From Rivularia sp963920925 (lineage in GTDB: Bacteria; Cyanobacteriota; Cyanobacteriia; Cyanobacteriales; Nostocaceae), in NCBI RefSeq assembly GCF_963920925.1, contig NZ_CAWUDI010000022.1, positions 62,001-126,000 of the forward strand: a stretch of 64,000 nucleotides of DNA. The letters are read 5' to 3'. How positions within the stretch are numbered: position 1 is the first letter of the stretch; every line of letters starts with the position of its first letter. Below are positions 45,020-54,064 of the stretch, piece by piece. The translations under genes were made by a program, and so were the position numbers. The notes under the pieces were generated by a model. The model was not told the DNA's origin. It saw nothing but the letters and a program-made list of their open reading frames with translations, and did no database searches.

Positions 45020-45060
45020 TATCGCAGGCGTTGAAGAACAATGTCTGCGATAAATTTTTT
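45020..45060 (+). terminator. Intrinsic terminator
   Basis: 8-bp stem TATCGCAG/CTGCGATA with a 17-nt loop followed by a T-run at 45055-45060, about 40 bp after the peptidoglycan-binding gene stop. Confidence 0.7.
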
Positions 45061-45185
45061 GAGGAATTTGAATCGCGATCGTATCTTATAAAGTCCGATA
45101 AATTCGCTATAATCCCAGTAATCTTGATTAAATTGGTTTGTAGTTGCGCTTTAGCGCTTCCTTTATATAGCAGCTAACTAATAAA

Positions 45186-48100
45186 GTGGTTAATTTCAAC
45201 CCTTATCTACAATCGATCGGCAATACTTACGCCCAATGGTGGGATTGTTACACCATAACTGATGTTGTAGGAAATCTTCGGCACGAGCAACAAAAGCGTT
45301 CAGCGATGCTGCCTCTATCGCCATTTTTCAATTTTGGGTTGATGGTAGAGAAAGTTAAACAGCAGCAAGAAGAAGAAACCGAACGTTTAACGGTTATTGA
45401 AGGTTTACGTAAATACGCTGACAAGCACGTGTTATTAATAGGTCGTCCGGGTTCTGGTAAATCCACAGCGTTGTTACGGTTGTTGTTGGAAGAAACCTCT
45501 CCCCATGAACGCGGAGCGTTTTCTCGTAGAGTAACCCCTCGCCTCTTAGGAGAGGGGCTTAATTCTCCCCATTCCCTCGTAGGGAAGGGGGCTGGGGGGT
45601 TAGGTCAAATTCCCATCCTTATAGAACTTCGCTTTTACAAAACTTCAATCATCGAATTAATCCGCGACTGTCTCAAACGTCACCAATTGTGGTTAGAAAT
45701 CGCTGAAATAGAAAAATTGCTGTTTGCAGGAAAATTCCTTTTGTTAATTGATGGTGTAAACGAATTACCATCGGAAGCAGCAAGACAAGATTTACAAAAA
45801 TTTCGCCAAGATTATCAGAAAACCACACCGATGATTTTCACGACGCGAGATTTAGGGGTAGGTGGTGATTTAGGAATAGAGAAAAAGCTGCAAATGCAAC
45901 CTTTAACAGAAACCCAAATGCGGGATTTTGTTTGTGGTTATCTTCCAGAGCAAGGGGAAGAAATGCTCAAGCAGTTGTCAGGGCGTTTGCAGGAGTTGGG
46001 AGAAACACCTTTATTATTAATGATGCTTTGTTCGGTGTTTGTTGATAATCAAAACAAAGTACCATCAAACTTGGGTTCGGTATTTCGTCGCTTCACTGAA
46101 ATTTACGATAATAAATTCAAACAAGATATTCCGGTAACAGATGAATCTCGCCGTTGGTGGAAACGGTTATTGCAGCATTTAGCTTGGGTAATGACTCATG
46201 GCGGAACCTCTCCCCAAACCCCTCGCCTCTTAGGAGAGGGGCTTCATGCTTCCCATTCCCTTGTAGGGAAGGGGGCTGGGGGGTTAGGTTTCTTGAAAAC
46301 CGAAATTCTCGTTGCTATTCCGATACAGGAAGCTAGAAATGTTTTGACTCAGTTTCTCAAAGAGCAAGATTATCATCAGCCAAGGGATGCAGAAAAATGG
46401 TTAGATGATTTGCTTAAACATCATTTGATTCAACTTGGTGCAGAAAATCAAATTCAGTTTCGTCATCAACTGCTGCAAGAATATTACGCTGCTGAAAGAT
46501 TATTGGAAGAGTTACCGAAGTTGAGTGATGATGATTTGCAGTGGGAATATTTGAATTATTTGAAGTGGACGGAAGTTGTAGCGTTGATGATGCAGTTGGT
46601 AGATAAGCAATATAGCGCGGTGGGTTTGGTGAAGTTGGCTTTGGGGGTTGATTGGCAGTTAGGTGCGAGGTTGGCGGGGGAAGTTAGGGAAGAATGGCAA
46701 GGTGAAACAGTTGGTTTGATTGATGTTTTAGGATTGCCAAAATTATTAGAAATTAGATTATTGAATATAATACAATCTAATGTGACAGTTGATTCACTAA
46801 TTGAAGACTTAAAAAGTGAAGAATATGAAGTTTGTATATATGCTGCAAATACTTTGGCAAAGATTGGTTCAGATATAGCAATTCCTGCCTTAGTTCAAGT
46901 TTTACAACATGAATATTTTCAAGTTCGTGAGTCTGCCGTAAAAGCTTTAGGTCAAATAGGCTCTGATAGAGCAATTCATAGTCTAATAGAAGTACTAAAA
47001 AATCAAGATGAAGATGATTCAGTTCGTGATTATGCTGCTGTTGCTTTGGGAAAAATGAGCCAGATCAATGCAATAAAAGCTGTAAAAATTGAATTAAAAA
47101 ATAAAGTTAATCAAGATGATAATAGGTCTTTTCTCAGCCATGCAGCAACTGCTTTAGGTGAGATTGGCTCAGATACAGCAATTTCTTTACTTATTGAATT
47201 ATTAAAAGATAAATACTGGAGTGTTCGTGCAAATGCTACATTATCTTTAGGAAAAATAGCTTCTGAAAAAGCTGTTCCTGCTTTAGTTGAAATGTTGAGA
47301 GACGAAGATGCTGATGTTCGTGCCTATTCCGCAGAGGCTTTGAGTAATATTCGCTCAAAGGTAGCGATTCCTGCATTAACTGAAGTGTTACAAGATCAAG
47401 ATTCTAATGTTCGTATAACAGCAAAATTAGCTTTAGATGAAATTTGTTCGCACAAATCGACTAGCGAAAATAATTTAGATATATCAATCAATGTCGATAA
47501 GAAAGCTTCAAAAACTTATATAGAAAGTCTTTGGGATGCAGCAGCTAGAGGTCAATTGAGTTTTAATACTTACCTTTTTGCATTAATTAGAAAAATTAAA
47601 TACGATTTTAGCGATCTAGATTCCGATCGAGTTATTTCTTCACTAACTGAATATTTAAAACAGGAAGATTATGTTAAGGCAATTGGTGGAGCAAATCTTG
47701 AGTTACTTATGTATGAACTCGAAAAAACCCAACAACACCTAAAATACTACAAACCCATCCCTAAACTCATTATGTCCAATACTTCCCACAACTACGCTCT
47801 ACTCATTGGTGTTGGTGAATGTGACGAAGACAAATTATCACTACCAGTTACGGTAAAAGATATCCAAGCACTAAAATCTCTCCTCACCGACTCCAACTTA
47901 TGCGGTTACATCGACAATAACATTCGTCTTCTCTATAACAAAACCGCTACCAAAGAAAAAATCCTCGAAAATTTAAACTGGTTAAAACAACAAGCCGAAA
48001 ATGACCCAGAAGCAACTATACTTATTTACTATTCCGGTCACGGTTGCTTAGATAATTCTCAAAATTACTATCTCATTCCCCACGAAACCGATAGAGCAGA

Positions 48101-48749
48101 CATTCCCGACACTGCACTTTCAGCAGAAACCTTGAACCAAGCATTACGAGAAATTCCCGCACAAAGATTATTAGTAATTATAGATAGTTGTCACGCTCAA
48201 GGAATGGCGACTTCAAAAGACGATGCAGGGAATAATAAGCGATCGCCCATACCCAAGAGTTTTACTCAAACAGCTTTACCAAAAACCATTATTGACGATT
48301 TAAAAGGTACGGGAAGAGTTGTATTTACATCCTCTACCGGAACACAATTATCTTGGATTCGCAGCGATAGGGAAATGAGCATTTACACTTATCATTTGCT
48401 CGAAGCTTTACAAGGTGCGGGAAATCAACCCGGAGATAAGACGGTGAAAGTTTCTCATTTAATGAATTATCTGAGTAAAACTGTTCCGTCAACAACACAG
48501 CAGGAATATCAAACCGAACAAACACCATTCTTTGATTTCGCGACAGAAGACTTTCCCGTGGCTTTATTACGTGGTGGTAAAGGTTTACCAGAAGAAGGAT
48601 ATGAAAGCGTCAAAGCAGAAGCAGAAGAAAACATTCGCAGCATCAGCAATAAAGTTAAAGATGGTGTGGGAATAGTTGGCGATCGCAATATTGGTTTTAA
48701 TATAGGTACAGCAGGGAATATAACTTTTGGTGATATTTCTTCAAAATAA
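45186..48749 (+). CDS. NACHT ATPase-HEAT-caspase (metacaspase-like) protein
   Basis: 1187-residue NLR-like protein. The NACHT domain has Walker A GRPGSGKS (86-93), Walker B LLLIDGVNEL (D189) and MIFTTRD. HEAT/PBS-type repeats run from about 535 to 760 (IPALVQVLQHEYFQVRESAV, VPALVEMLRDEDADVRAYSA). A C14 caspase-like domain fills ~863-1130: YALLIGVG, catalytic His in YYSGHG (H952) and Cys in IDSCHA (C1002). The tail (VGIVGDRNIGFNIGTAGN) resembles the short terminal motifs of cyanobacterial conflict proteins. GTG start at 45186. Two in-frame repeat insertions (residues ~104-140 and ~341-368) disrupt the expected NACHT alignment. Probable ligand-triggered protease; trigger and substrate unknown. 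Confidence 0.92.
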   Translation: MVNFNPYLQSIGNTYAQWWDCYTITDVVGNLRHEQQKRSAMLPLSPFFNFGLMVEKVKQQQEEETERLTVIEGLRKYADKHVLLIGRPGSGKSTALLRLLLEETSPHERGAFSRRVTPRLLGEGLNSPHSLVGKGAGGLGQIPILIELRFYKTSIIELIRDCLKRHQLWLEIAEIEKLLFAGKFLLLIDGVNELPSEAARQDLQKFRQDYQKTTPMIFTTRDLGVGGDLGIEKKLQMQPLTETQMRDFVCGYLPEQGEEMLKQLSGRLQELGETPLLLMMLCSVFVDNQNKVPSNLGSVFRRFTEIYDNKFKQDIPVTDESRRWWKRLLQHLAWVMTHGGTSPQTPRLLGEGLHASHSLVGKGAGGLGFLKTEILVAIPIQEARNVLTQFLKEQDYHQPRDAEKWLDDLLKHHLIQLGAENQIQFRHQLLQEYYAAERLLEELPKLSDDDLQWEYLNYLKWTEVVALMMQLVDKQYSAVGLVKLALGVDWQLGARLAGEVREEWQGETVGLIDVLGLPKLLEIRLLNIIQSNVTVDSLIEDLKSEEYEVCIYAANTLAKIGSDIAIPALVQVLQHEYFQVRESAVKALGQIGSDRAIHSLIEVLKNQDEDDSVRDYAAVALGKMSQINAIKAVKIELKNKVNQDDNRSFLSHAATALGEIGSDTAISLLIELLKDKYWSVRANATLSLGKIASEKAVPALVEMLRDEDADVRAYSAEALSNIRSKVAIPALTEVLQDQDSNVRITAKLALDEICSHKSTSENNLDISINVDKKASKTYIESLWDAAARGQLSFNTYLFALIRKIKYDFSDLDSDRVISSLTEYLKQEDYVKAIGGANLELLMYELEKTQQHLKYYKPIPKLIMSNTSHNYALLIGVGECDEDKLSLPVTVKDIQALKSLLTDSNLCGYIDNNIRLLYNKTATKEKILENLNWLKQQAENDPEATILIYYSGHGCLDNSQNYYLIPHETDRADIPDTALSAETLNQALREIPAQRLLVIIDSCHAQGMATSKDDAGNNKRSPIPKSFTQTALPKTIIDDLKGTGRVVFTSSTGTQLSWIRSDREMSIYTYHLLEALQGAGNQPGDKTVKVSHLMNYLSKTVPSTTQQEYQTEQTPFFDFATEDFPVALLRGGKGLPEEGYESVKAEAEENIRSISNKVKDGVGIVGDRNIGFNIGTAGNITFGDISSK
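45495..45605 (+). repeat. In-frame dispersed-repeat insertion 1 in the NACHT region
   Basis: 111 bp (37 codons) translated SPHERGAFSRRVTPRLLGEG then LNSPHSLVGKGAGGLG. It starts ACCTCTCCCC and ends GGGGCTGGGGGGTTAGGT, matching the intergenic repeat at 31575-31663. Between CCTCTCCCC and AACCCCTCGCC it holds an extra ~28 bp (TGAACGCGGAGCGTTTTC...) resembling part of the 38843-38984 element. Confidence 0.85.
46205..46289 (+). repeat. In-frame dispersed-repeat insertion 2 in the NACHT region
   Basis: About 84 bp (28 codons) translated SPQTPRLLGEGLHASHSL then VGKGAGGLG, near-identical at DNA level to insertion 1 apart from its extra segment. It separates MTHGGT from FLKTEILVAIPI, where NACHT relatives would run on. 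Confidence 0.85.
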
Positions 48750-48785
48750 ACATGATTAACTTTGAGTTGTAATTTTTTTATTAAG

Positions 48786-49400
48786 TTAACCCGCAAAATA
48801 AATTCTAAAAGGTTCAGCTAAAATCCCTAATATCCGATCCAATTGCGTAATAAAATATTCTGTTAAATCAATTTTTACTAAATTATCTTCCAAGATCATA
48901 AATTTCCAGTTAGTACCTGTAGAAACAGCACCATAAATAATTTGCCCCTCCAATCCTTTACGAGTATTAAACATTTGAGCGGCAACCATTTGAGCTACAC
49001 ATTGTCCTAAGCCGATACGGATATCATTATCTTTAGCCTCTACCAATGTTAAAACCGGAGCAGTTACCAATGATTGATTGCTGGATGCGCTTAAGAGAAA
49101 ATCACAAGCACCAGTTAAACTCTTGGATTCATCAATATTAAATGTATTACCAGAAAAATAACCGATTTTATTCTGAAATCTTCGCCTTACTTCTAATAAT
49201 ATTGGCGTAATAATCAATTCCGAACGAGCTTTTTCCGTACTAATACTCGATGCTAAATCTAAAGTCTCATCCAAAGTTTCTTTTAAACGTTGAGAAGGTT
49301 CCATAGCTTCAACTTGACCAAACAAATGAGAAATATCTTCTACATTCAATTCTAATTTAGCAACAGCTTGGTCTATTGTTTTAAAGTCGCTGTATGACAT
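48786..49400 (-). CDS. Unknown protein with PD-(D/E)XK nuclease-like core
   Basis: 204 residues. The central part carries a D ... E-x-K arrangement within predicted strands: Asp in GACDFLLSAS and PVLTLVEAKDNDIRIGLGQC, followed by a helix with Gln (AQMVAAQMF). This pattern defines the PD-(D/E)XK nuclease fold; a conserved helical N-terminus precedes it. I recall similar conserved cyanobacterial proteins of unknown function. It converges on the NACHT-caspase gene, 36 bp away. Nuclease activity is inference. Confidence 0.65.
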   Translation of the reverse strand: MSYSDFKTIDQAVAKLELNVEDISHLFGQVEAMEPSQRLKETLDETLDLASSISTEKARSELIITPILLEVRRRFQNKIGYFSGNTFNIDESKSLTGACDFLLSASSNQSLVTAPVLTLVEAKDNDIRIGLGQCVAQMVAAQMFNTRKGLEGQIIYGAVSTGTNWKFMILEDNLVKIDLTEYFITQLDRILGILAEPFRIYFAG

Positions 49401-49633
49401 AATTTATCTTAAGAGAGGGAACGGGGAATGGGGAACGGGGAACGGTGAGAAGAGGTTATATTAATATTGAGAGAAATAATTAACAATCAAAGCATCTCTA
49501 ATTAACTGGGTTAAATTAAATATAAAACCTCACCCTGCCTCCGGCTGCCCTCTCGAAGAATCAGGAGAGGGATTGAGGGAGAGGTTAATTGCGTGCTTGA
49601 TAATCCAAATTCCAAAATCTAAAATCTAAAATC
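49401..49633. repeat. Spacer with CCTCACCCTGCC palindromic repeat
   Basis: Contains GGGAACGGGG-type short repeats and a dispersed repeat at about 49530-49585 (CCTCACCCTGCCTCCGGC ... GGAGAGGGATTGAGGG). A related copy is at 51145-51200. AAAATCTAAAATC repeats adjoin the P450 stop. Confidence 0.6.
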
Positions 49634-51007
49634 CTAACCAACCGTTTCTAAACTGCGAGATTCAACAACCCGCTTACCTTTAACAACCATTTGAATCGAA
49701 CGATTTGGGCCAGTTACCAAACCGCGACGTTTAGGTTTTACTTCACCACTATCAATCAAATCTAACTGCAAACTTGTTAAAATCTTCGTCAAAATCAACT
49801 TCATTTCAAATTGAGCAAACGCCATACCAATACAGCGTCTTGCACCACCACCAAAAGGAATAAATTCGTAAGGTGAAAACTGTCTTTCTAAAAAACGTTC
49901 CGGTTTAAATTTCTTGGGTTCGGGATATAAATCTTCTCTTTGGTGAACTAAATAAATTGAACCATATAATAATGTACCTGGTTCAAAATCGTAACCGCAC
50001 AGCGAAACAGGCGTTTCTACCTTTCGCTGAAATAGAAGTATTGCTACCGGATAAATTCGCAAAGTTTCATTACAAACTGCATTCAAATATGGCAGTTTAT
50101 TGATAGTGTTAAAATCGGAATTTTCATCTAAACAATCGAGTTCTGCCAATAACTTTTCCCGAACTTCAGGTAACTTATGAATCCAGTACAAAGCCCAAGT
50201 TAAAGCAGTTGCGGTGGTTTCATGACCTGCAAATAACAACGTTATTAATTCATCGCGTAATTCAGCATTAGTCATGGCTTCGCCATTCTCATCCCGTGCT
50301 GCCATTAACATACTTAAAACATCAGTACGCGAATCATCGGGCTTTGCACGTCTTTCTTCTATTTCTTCATTAAGCAGTTGATGAATTCGTTCCTTTTGAC
50401 GCAGAAAATTTCCCCAATGACTTTTTGCACCTAAATCTCGTTGCAGAATCGGAAAAATCATAAAAGCTGCATTGATAGGTGAACTTCCCCCAGCCTCCAA
50501 AATCGAACCGAGAAGTTTTTCTAATTCAACAGCGCGATCGCCTTCGTAAATTCCAAACACTGCCTGCATAATTACCCGCATGGTAGTAGCCTGCATCCCA
50601 AAACGCACATCGAAGTTTTGACCAACTTCCCAGCTATTCATTATCTCCGAGGTAACTTGATTTATCGTATCGCCATAACAACGCATTCTATCGCCATGAA
50701 AAGCAGGCATCAATAACTGACGCTGACGGCGATGTGCATTACCGCTCGCCATAATTACAGAATGCTTACCCATCAACGGTTCAAAAGCTTTGTTTCCTTC
50801 TGATGGAACGCTAAAATCCGTCTTATCGTTAGTTAGTATTTGCTGTAGTGCTTGCGGATTACTAATAAAAACCACACGAGACTTTAAGTTTAAAGTGAAA
50901 ATATCCCCGTAGCGTTTGGCACAGTTATCCAGCATCGACAAAGGATTGAGGATAAATTTAAGCGTTTGGATAAAAGAAGGAGTCTTGGGACCATTTGGTA
51001 ATTTCAT
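49634..51007 (-). CDS. Cytochrome P450 (CYP110-like), second copy
   Basis: 457-residue heme monooxygenase, clearly a paralogue of the P450 at 40290-41630 (shared TLKFILNPLSMLDN-like start, RQRQLLMPAFHGDRM, ETLRIYP ExxR). The I helix is LLFAGHETTATAL and the heme loop FGGGARRCIGMAFA. Substrate unknown; fatty-acid, alkane or terpene oxidation is typical for the family. ATG at 51007. Confidence 0.93.
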   Translation of the reverse strand: MKLPNGPKTPSFIQTLKFILNPLSMLDNCAKRYGDIFTLNLKSRVVFISNPQALQQILTNDKTDFSVPSEGNKAFEPLMGKHSVIMASGNAHRRQRQLLMPAFHGDRMRCYGDTINQVTSEIMNSWEVGQNFDVRFGMQATTMRVIMQAVFGIYEGDRAVELEKLLGSILEAGGSSPINAAFMIFPILQRDLGAKSHWGNFLRQKERIHQLLNEEIEERRAKPDDSRTDVLSMLMAARDENGEAMTNAELRDELITLLFAGHETTATALTWALYWIHKLPEVREKLLAELDCLDENSDFNTINKLPYLNAVCNETLRIYPVAILLFQRKVETPVSLCGYDFEPGTLLYGSIYLVHQREDLYPEPKKFKPERFLERQFSPYEFIPFGGGARRCIGMAFAQFEMKLILTKILTSLQLDLIDSGEVKPKRRGLVTGPNRSIQMVVKGKRVVESRSLETVG

Positions 51008-51263
51008 GGGCTTCTAATGAATTGTCTTTTATTAATGGTAATTATTTTTCAAATTTTAGGCATCTGGAGATGGGGGGATGGGGGAGAGAGGGTAGAAAAA
51101 CTCCTAACTCCTAACTAAGTAACTAGGTCAAATTAAATGTAAAACCTCACCCTGCCGTATCGCTTCCCTTATTAAGGAGAGGGATTGAGGGTGAGGTCTT
51201 ATTATTTTATATTTAATTACGTCTATCTACTTATGCCCAATTACCAATTCCCAATTTTAATAA
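51008..51263. repeat. Spacer with GGGGGATGGG and CCTCACCC repeats
   Basis: 256 bp with a G-rich run, CTCCTAA heptamers (about 51098-51115), a CCTCACCCTGCC repeat (51145-51200) and CCAATT heptamers near 51235-51255. No gene. Confidence 0.6.
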
Positions 51264-52319
51264 CTAATTAAAATAACGAGTGATTATCTCATCAATTTCT
51301 TCTTCATCTGGTAGCCAGTAACTAGCATCAAACTCTCTATCATTACTAACTCTACCGGGTAAAGTTAACATCTTTATATCCGAGCGATTTGTTCGGACAC
51401 CAAAATTAACCAAAGTTAATAAACTATCAAGTGTTAAATTTGTATCAATATTTTCTTTTATAGTACCGAGAATAATTGGCGATCGCGCTAATGTTGCAGG
51501 ATTCAAAGCCTGTTGTATCAAGGCTTGCATGAGTAATTGCTGCCGTTCAATTCTTCCGATATCTCCTCTTCCATCATTACGGAATCTCAGTAGTTGTAAT
51601 GCTTTGTCGCCGTCAAGATGCTGCTCTCCAGCTTTCAAATTAATATATAAATGTTGGGAATCGTCTTGATATTTTAAATCCTTGGGAACGTTAACTGTTA
51701 CACCTCCTAAAGCATCAACTAGTTTACCGACTCCCAAAACATTAATCCTAACGTAACCATGTATATCTATATTTCCTAAAAGATTCTGAACGCTTTTAGC
51801 ACTTAAATAAGCACCACCCAAACGATTAGCTGAATTAATTTTTCTCAAACCATAACCTTCTATTTCCGTGCGGGTATCTCTGGGAATAGAAAGCATATTT
51901 AATTGATTAGTTTTCGGATCGAATCTAATCAATAACATCACGTCGGAAAGTCCATCAAAGGAATTTATTTGGGGTAAATATCCTAAGTCTTTACTTTCTT
52001 CCGGTGCATTTTGCGTATCTGGAGGAAGTACGCTCATTCCCATCACCAAAATATTGACGGGACGATTTAACTGTAAAAATTGACCTCCATCAATAGCATT
52101 GTCATTAAAAAAATCCGTTTCTTCTGGTTTAAGATTAGCTTGCATAAATGGCTTGCCAGTCAAGAAAAATCCAAATAATCCTCCAGCGACAGCCGACACA
52201 ATCGCAAGTTGAACCATTTTCCCCCAAAAACCCCCCTTGCTTTTGGGTTGAGTATTCCTCTCATTAGCGCCGTTTATTTGAGGATTTTCCTTATGAATCA
52301 ATTCCTTCAATTTTCCCAT
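51264..52319 (-). CDS. LytR-CpsA-Psr (LCP) family protein
   Basis: 351 residues: cytoplasmic start, one membrane helix (MVQLAIVSAVAGGLFGFFL) and an extracytoplasmic LCP domain (NILVMGMSVLPPD, GLSDVMLLIRFDP, LNMLSIPRDTRTEI, LGGVTVNVPKDLKYQD, LRFRNDGRGDIGRIERQQ). Unlike the 26327 paralogue it keeps SIPRDT and lacks a LytR_C domain. Predicted to attach glycopolymers to the cell wall. Probably monocistronic. Confidence 0.9.
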   Translation of the reverse strand: MGKLKELIHKENPQINGANERNTQPKSKGGFWGKMVQLAIVSAVAGGLFGFFLTGKPFMQANLKPEETDFFNDNAIDGGQFLQLNRPVNILVMGMSVLPPDTQNAPEESKDLGYLPQINSFDGLSDVMLLIRFDPKTNQLNMLSIPRDTRTEIEGYGLRKINSANRLGGAYLSAKSVQNLLGNIDIHGYVRINVLGVGKLVDALGGVTVNVPKDLKYQDDSQHLYINLKAGEQHLDGDKALQLLRFRNDGRGDIGRIERQQLLMQALIQQALNPATLARSPIILGTIKENIDTNLTLDSLLTLVNFGVRTNRSDIKMLTLPGRVSNDREFDASYWLPDEEEIDEIITRYFN

Positions 52320-52576
52320 AAATGAAATTAGAGTAAGTAACTCGAATTTTTTGAGTAAATAAATTAATAAATAAATTACAGATTTTTCAATCGCGCATTT
52401 TTAATAACTACAATTCGGCTGCTGCTGATTGCGTAAAATCTTACGGTAATTTCTCTAAAGATTCATGAGTATAATTATCTAATATTGGGAATTGGTAACT
52501 GGTAATAGTTAATTGGTAATAGGTAATTGGGAATGGGGAATGGGGAATTGGGAATTGGGAATGGGGAATATCAAAA
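52320..52576. repeat. Spacer with GGTAATTGG/GGGAATGG short repeats
   Basis: 257 bp; 52485-52570 is built of GGTAATTGGTAATA and GGGGAATGGGAATT heptamer-like repeats. No gene. Confidence 0.6.
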
Positions 52577-53716
52577 TCAAGCTCTGTAAGCATGGATAGA
52601 TTTAAAACTATTTTTTATAGCTGGTTTGATTAATTTCATCAAGGTTTCTCTTAATGCAACATTAATTGGATGCTTTAATTTACCCATTTGTGCCGATCTT
52701 AAGGACTGTTTTACAATAGACTTGGTACGTGGAAATCTCAGAGATTCATATTTACGAAAAGCTACTTCTGCCTCTGAGTGTTCGAGTAAACATTTAGTTA
52801 CAACCAGTGCATCTTCTAATGCCATACAAGCCCCCTGCCCTAAAGTTGGTAGAGTCGGATGTGCAGCATCACCTAGTAAAGTTATATTTTGCTTGCTCCA
52901 AGGTAAAGCCGGTACTCTATCGTAAAGGTCAGTTTTAATAATATCTGTTTCATCTGTAGCAGCAATTAATTCGGGAATCGAACGAAACCAATCTTGAAAC
53001 ATATTTTCAAGTTGTTTTTTTCGTTCAATTGCCGCATCTGGTTGATTTTCTGGAGCTAATGCTGCTGCATACCAATACATCCGATTTTTACCAAGCATCA
53101 TAAATCCAAACCCTTTTCCCCTTCCTAAAAACTCTCTGATATACCCAGAGGGATATGTGTTGGGAATATGAGAAGTTAAACCCCGCCAAGTTGTAAAATT
53201 CCGATAAATTGGTGGCTGTTGACCAAATAGCTCAGTTCTTACTCTCGAATTTAAACCATCAGCACCAATCAAAGCATCACCTTCAATAGTTAAACCCGAT
53301 GCAAAATCAGCGCGAACTTTATTTTCGTGTAGCTCCAATCGTTCAAAAGTCTCTCCTAAAATAAATTGCTTTTCGGGTAATTTACTCCACAACAGTTTGT
53401 GTAAATCAGCCCGATGAATACCTATCGTTGGAAGCTCGAAACCATCTACAGGCAGATTAACTAACTCTTTCCCGTGTTGAGAATTGAATTGATAGTTTGA
53501 GGTGATAACCCCTACCCGTAAAGCTGCTTCTAACAAACCTAGTTTTTTCAATACGTGAGTAGCATTTGCCCAAAGTGCAATTCCAGCACCCACCTCCCGT
53601 AATTCTTTAACACGCTCGTAAACAACTGGTTCAAATCCATTACGGTGAAGGGCTAATGCTGTTGCTGCTCCTCCAATTCCGCCACCAATTACAATGATTT
53701 TTTTATTTGAGTGCAT
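52577..53716 (-). CDS. FAD-dependent aromatic-ring-hydroxylase-like monooxygenase
   Basis: 379-residue group A flavin monooxygenase: N-terminal GxGxxG (IIVIGGGIGGAATALALH), a second FAD contact in LIGADGLNSRVR (DG motif) and the C-terminal GDAAHPTLPTLGQGACMALED. Homologues are annotated salicylate hydroxylase-like or zeaxanthin-epoxidase-like; substrate unknown. A TetR regulator is divergently encoded across a ~350-bp spacer holding a palindromic element, so local regulation is plausible. Confidence 0.88.
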   Translation of the reverse strand: MHSNKKIIVIGGGIGGAATALALHRNGFEPVVYERVKELREVGAGIALWANATHVLKKLGLLEAALRVGVITSNYQFNSQHGKELVNLPVDGFELPTIGIHRADLHKLLWSKLPEKQFILGETFERLELHENKVRADFASGLTIEGDALIGADGLNSRVRTELFGQQPPIYRNFTTWRGLTSHIPNTYPSGYIREFLGRGKGFGFMMLGKNRMYWYAAALAPENQPDAAIERKKQLENMFQDWFRSIPELIAATDETDIIKTDLYDRVPALPWSKQNITLLGDAAHPTLPTLGQGACMALEDALVVTKCLLEHSEAEVAFRKYESLRFPRTKSIVKQSLRSAQMGKLKHPINVALRETLMKLIKPAIKNSFKSIHAYRA

Positions 53717-54064
53717 CTTTTTTTAAGAATATATTCTATTTAACTAACTTACGCGATGTTTAGTTAATGGTCAAATATTTTGGTGTTGCTCCCTAGGTTA
53801 ATTTCACTTCTTGCACCATTCTCAACACCGCCTGGGACTGCAAGTCCCAGTCTAATAGCGAAAGTCCTATAAATAGGACTGGGGAAGGCTTTTATTTAGT
53901 GCGTTTCAACGTACTTTGTATATTAGCCTGGGAATTTATTCCAAGGCGGTTAGCTTGTTGAAATTGCTGCACAATATGAAGTGAATTAAACTTGCGCGTT
54001 GACAGGTAAAGAAACTTCTCTCTATGCTAATTAACGCGAATGTAAGTTGAAAATTTCTGTATCT
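53717..54064. repeat. Divergent spacer with degenerate palindromic element (copy C)
   Basis: 348 bp between the monooxygenase and TetR genes. A ~120-bp element at 53829-53948 shares the right end AGCCTGGGAATTTATTCC (then AAGGCG) with copies A and B but has a different left half, CGCCTGGGACTGCAAGTCCC, plus inner palindrome AGTCCTATAAATAGGACT. Promoters of both genes must flank it. Confidence 0.7.
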
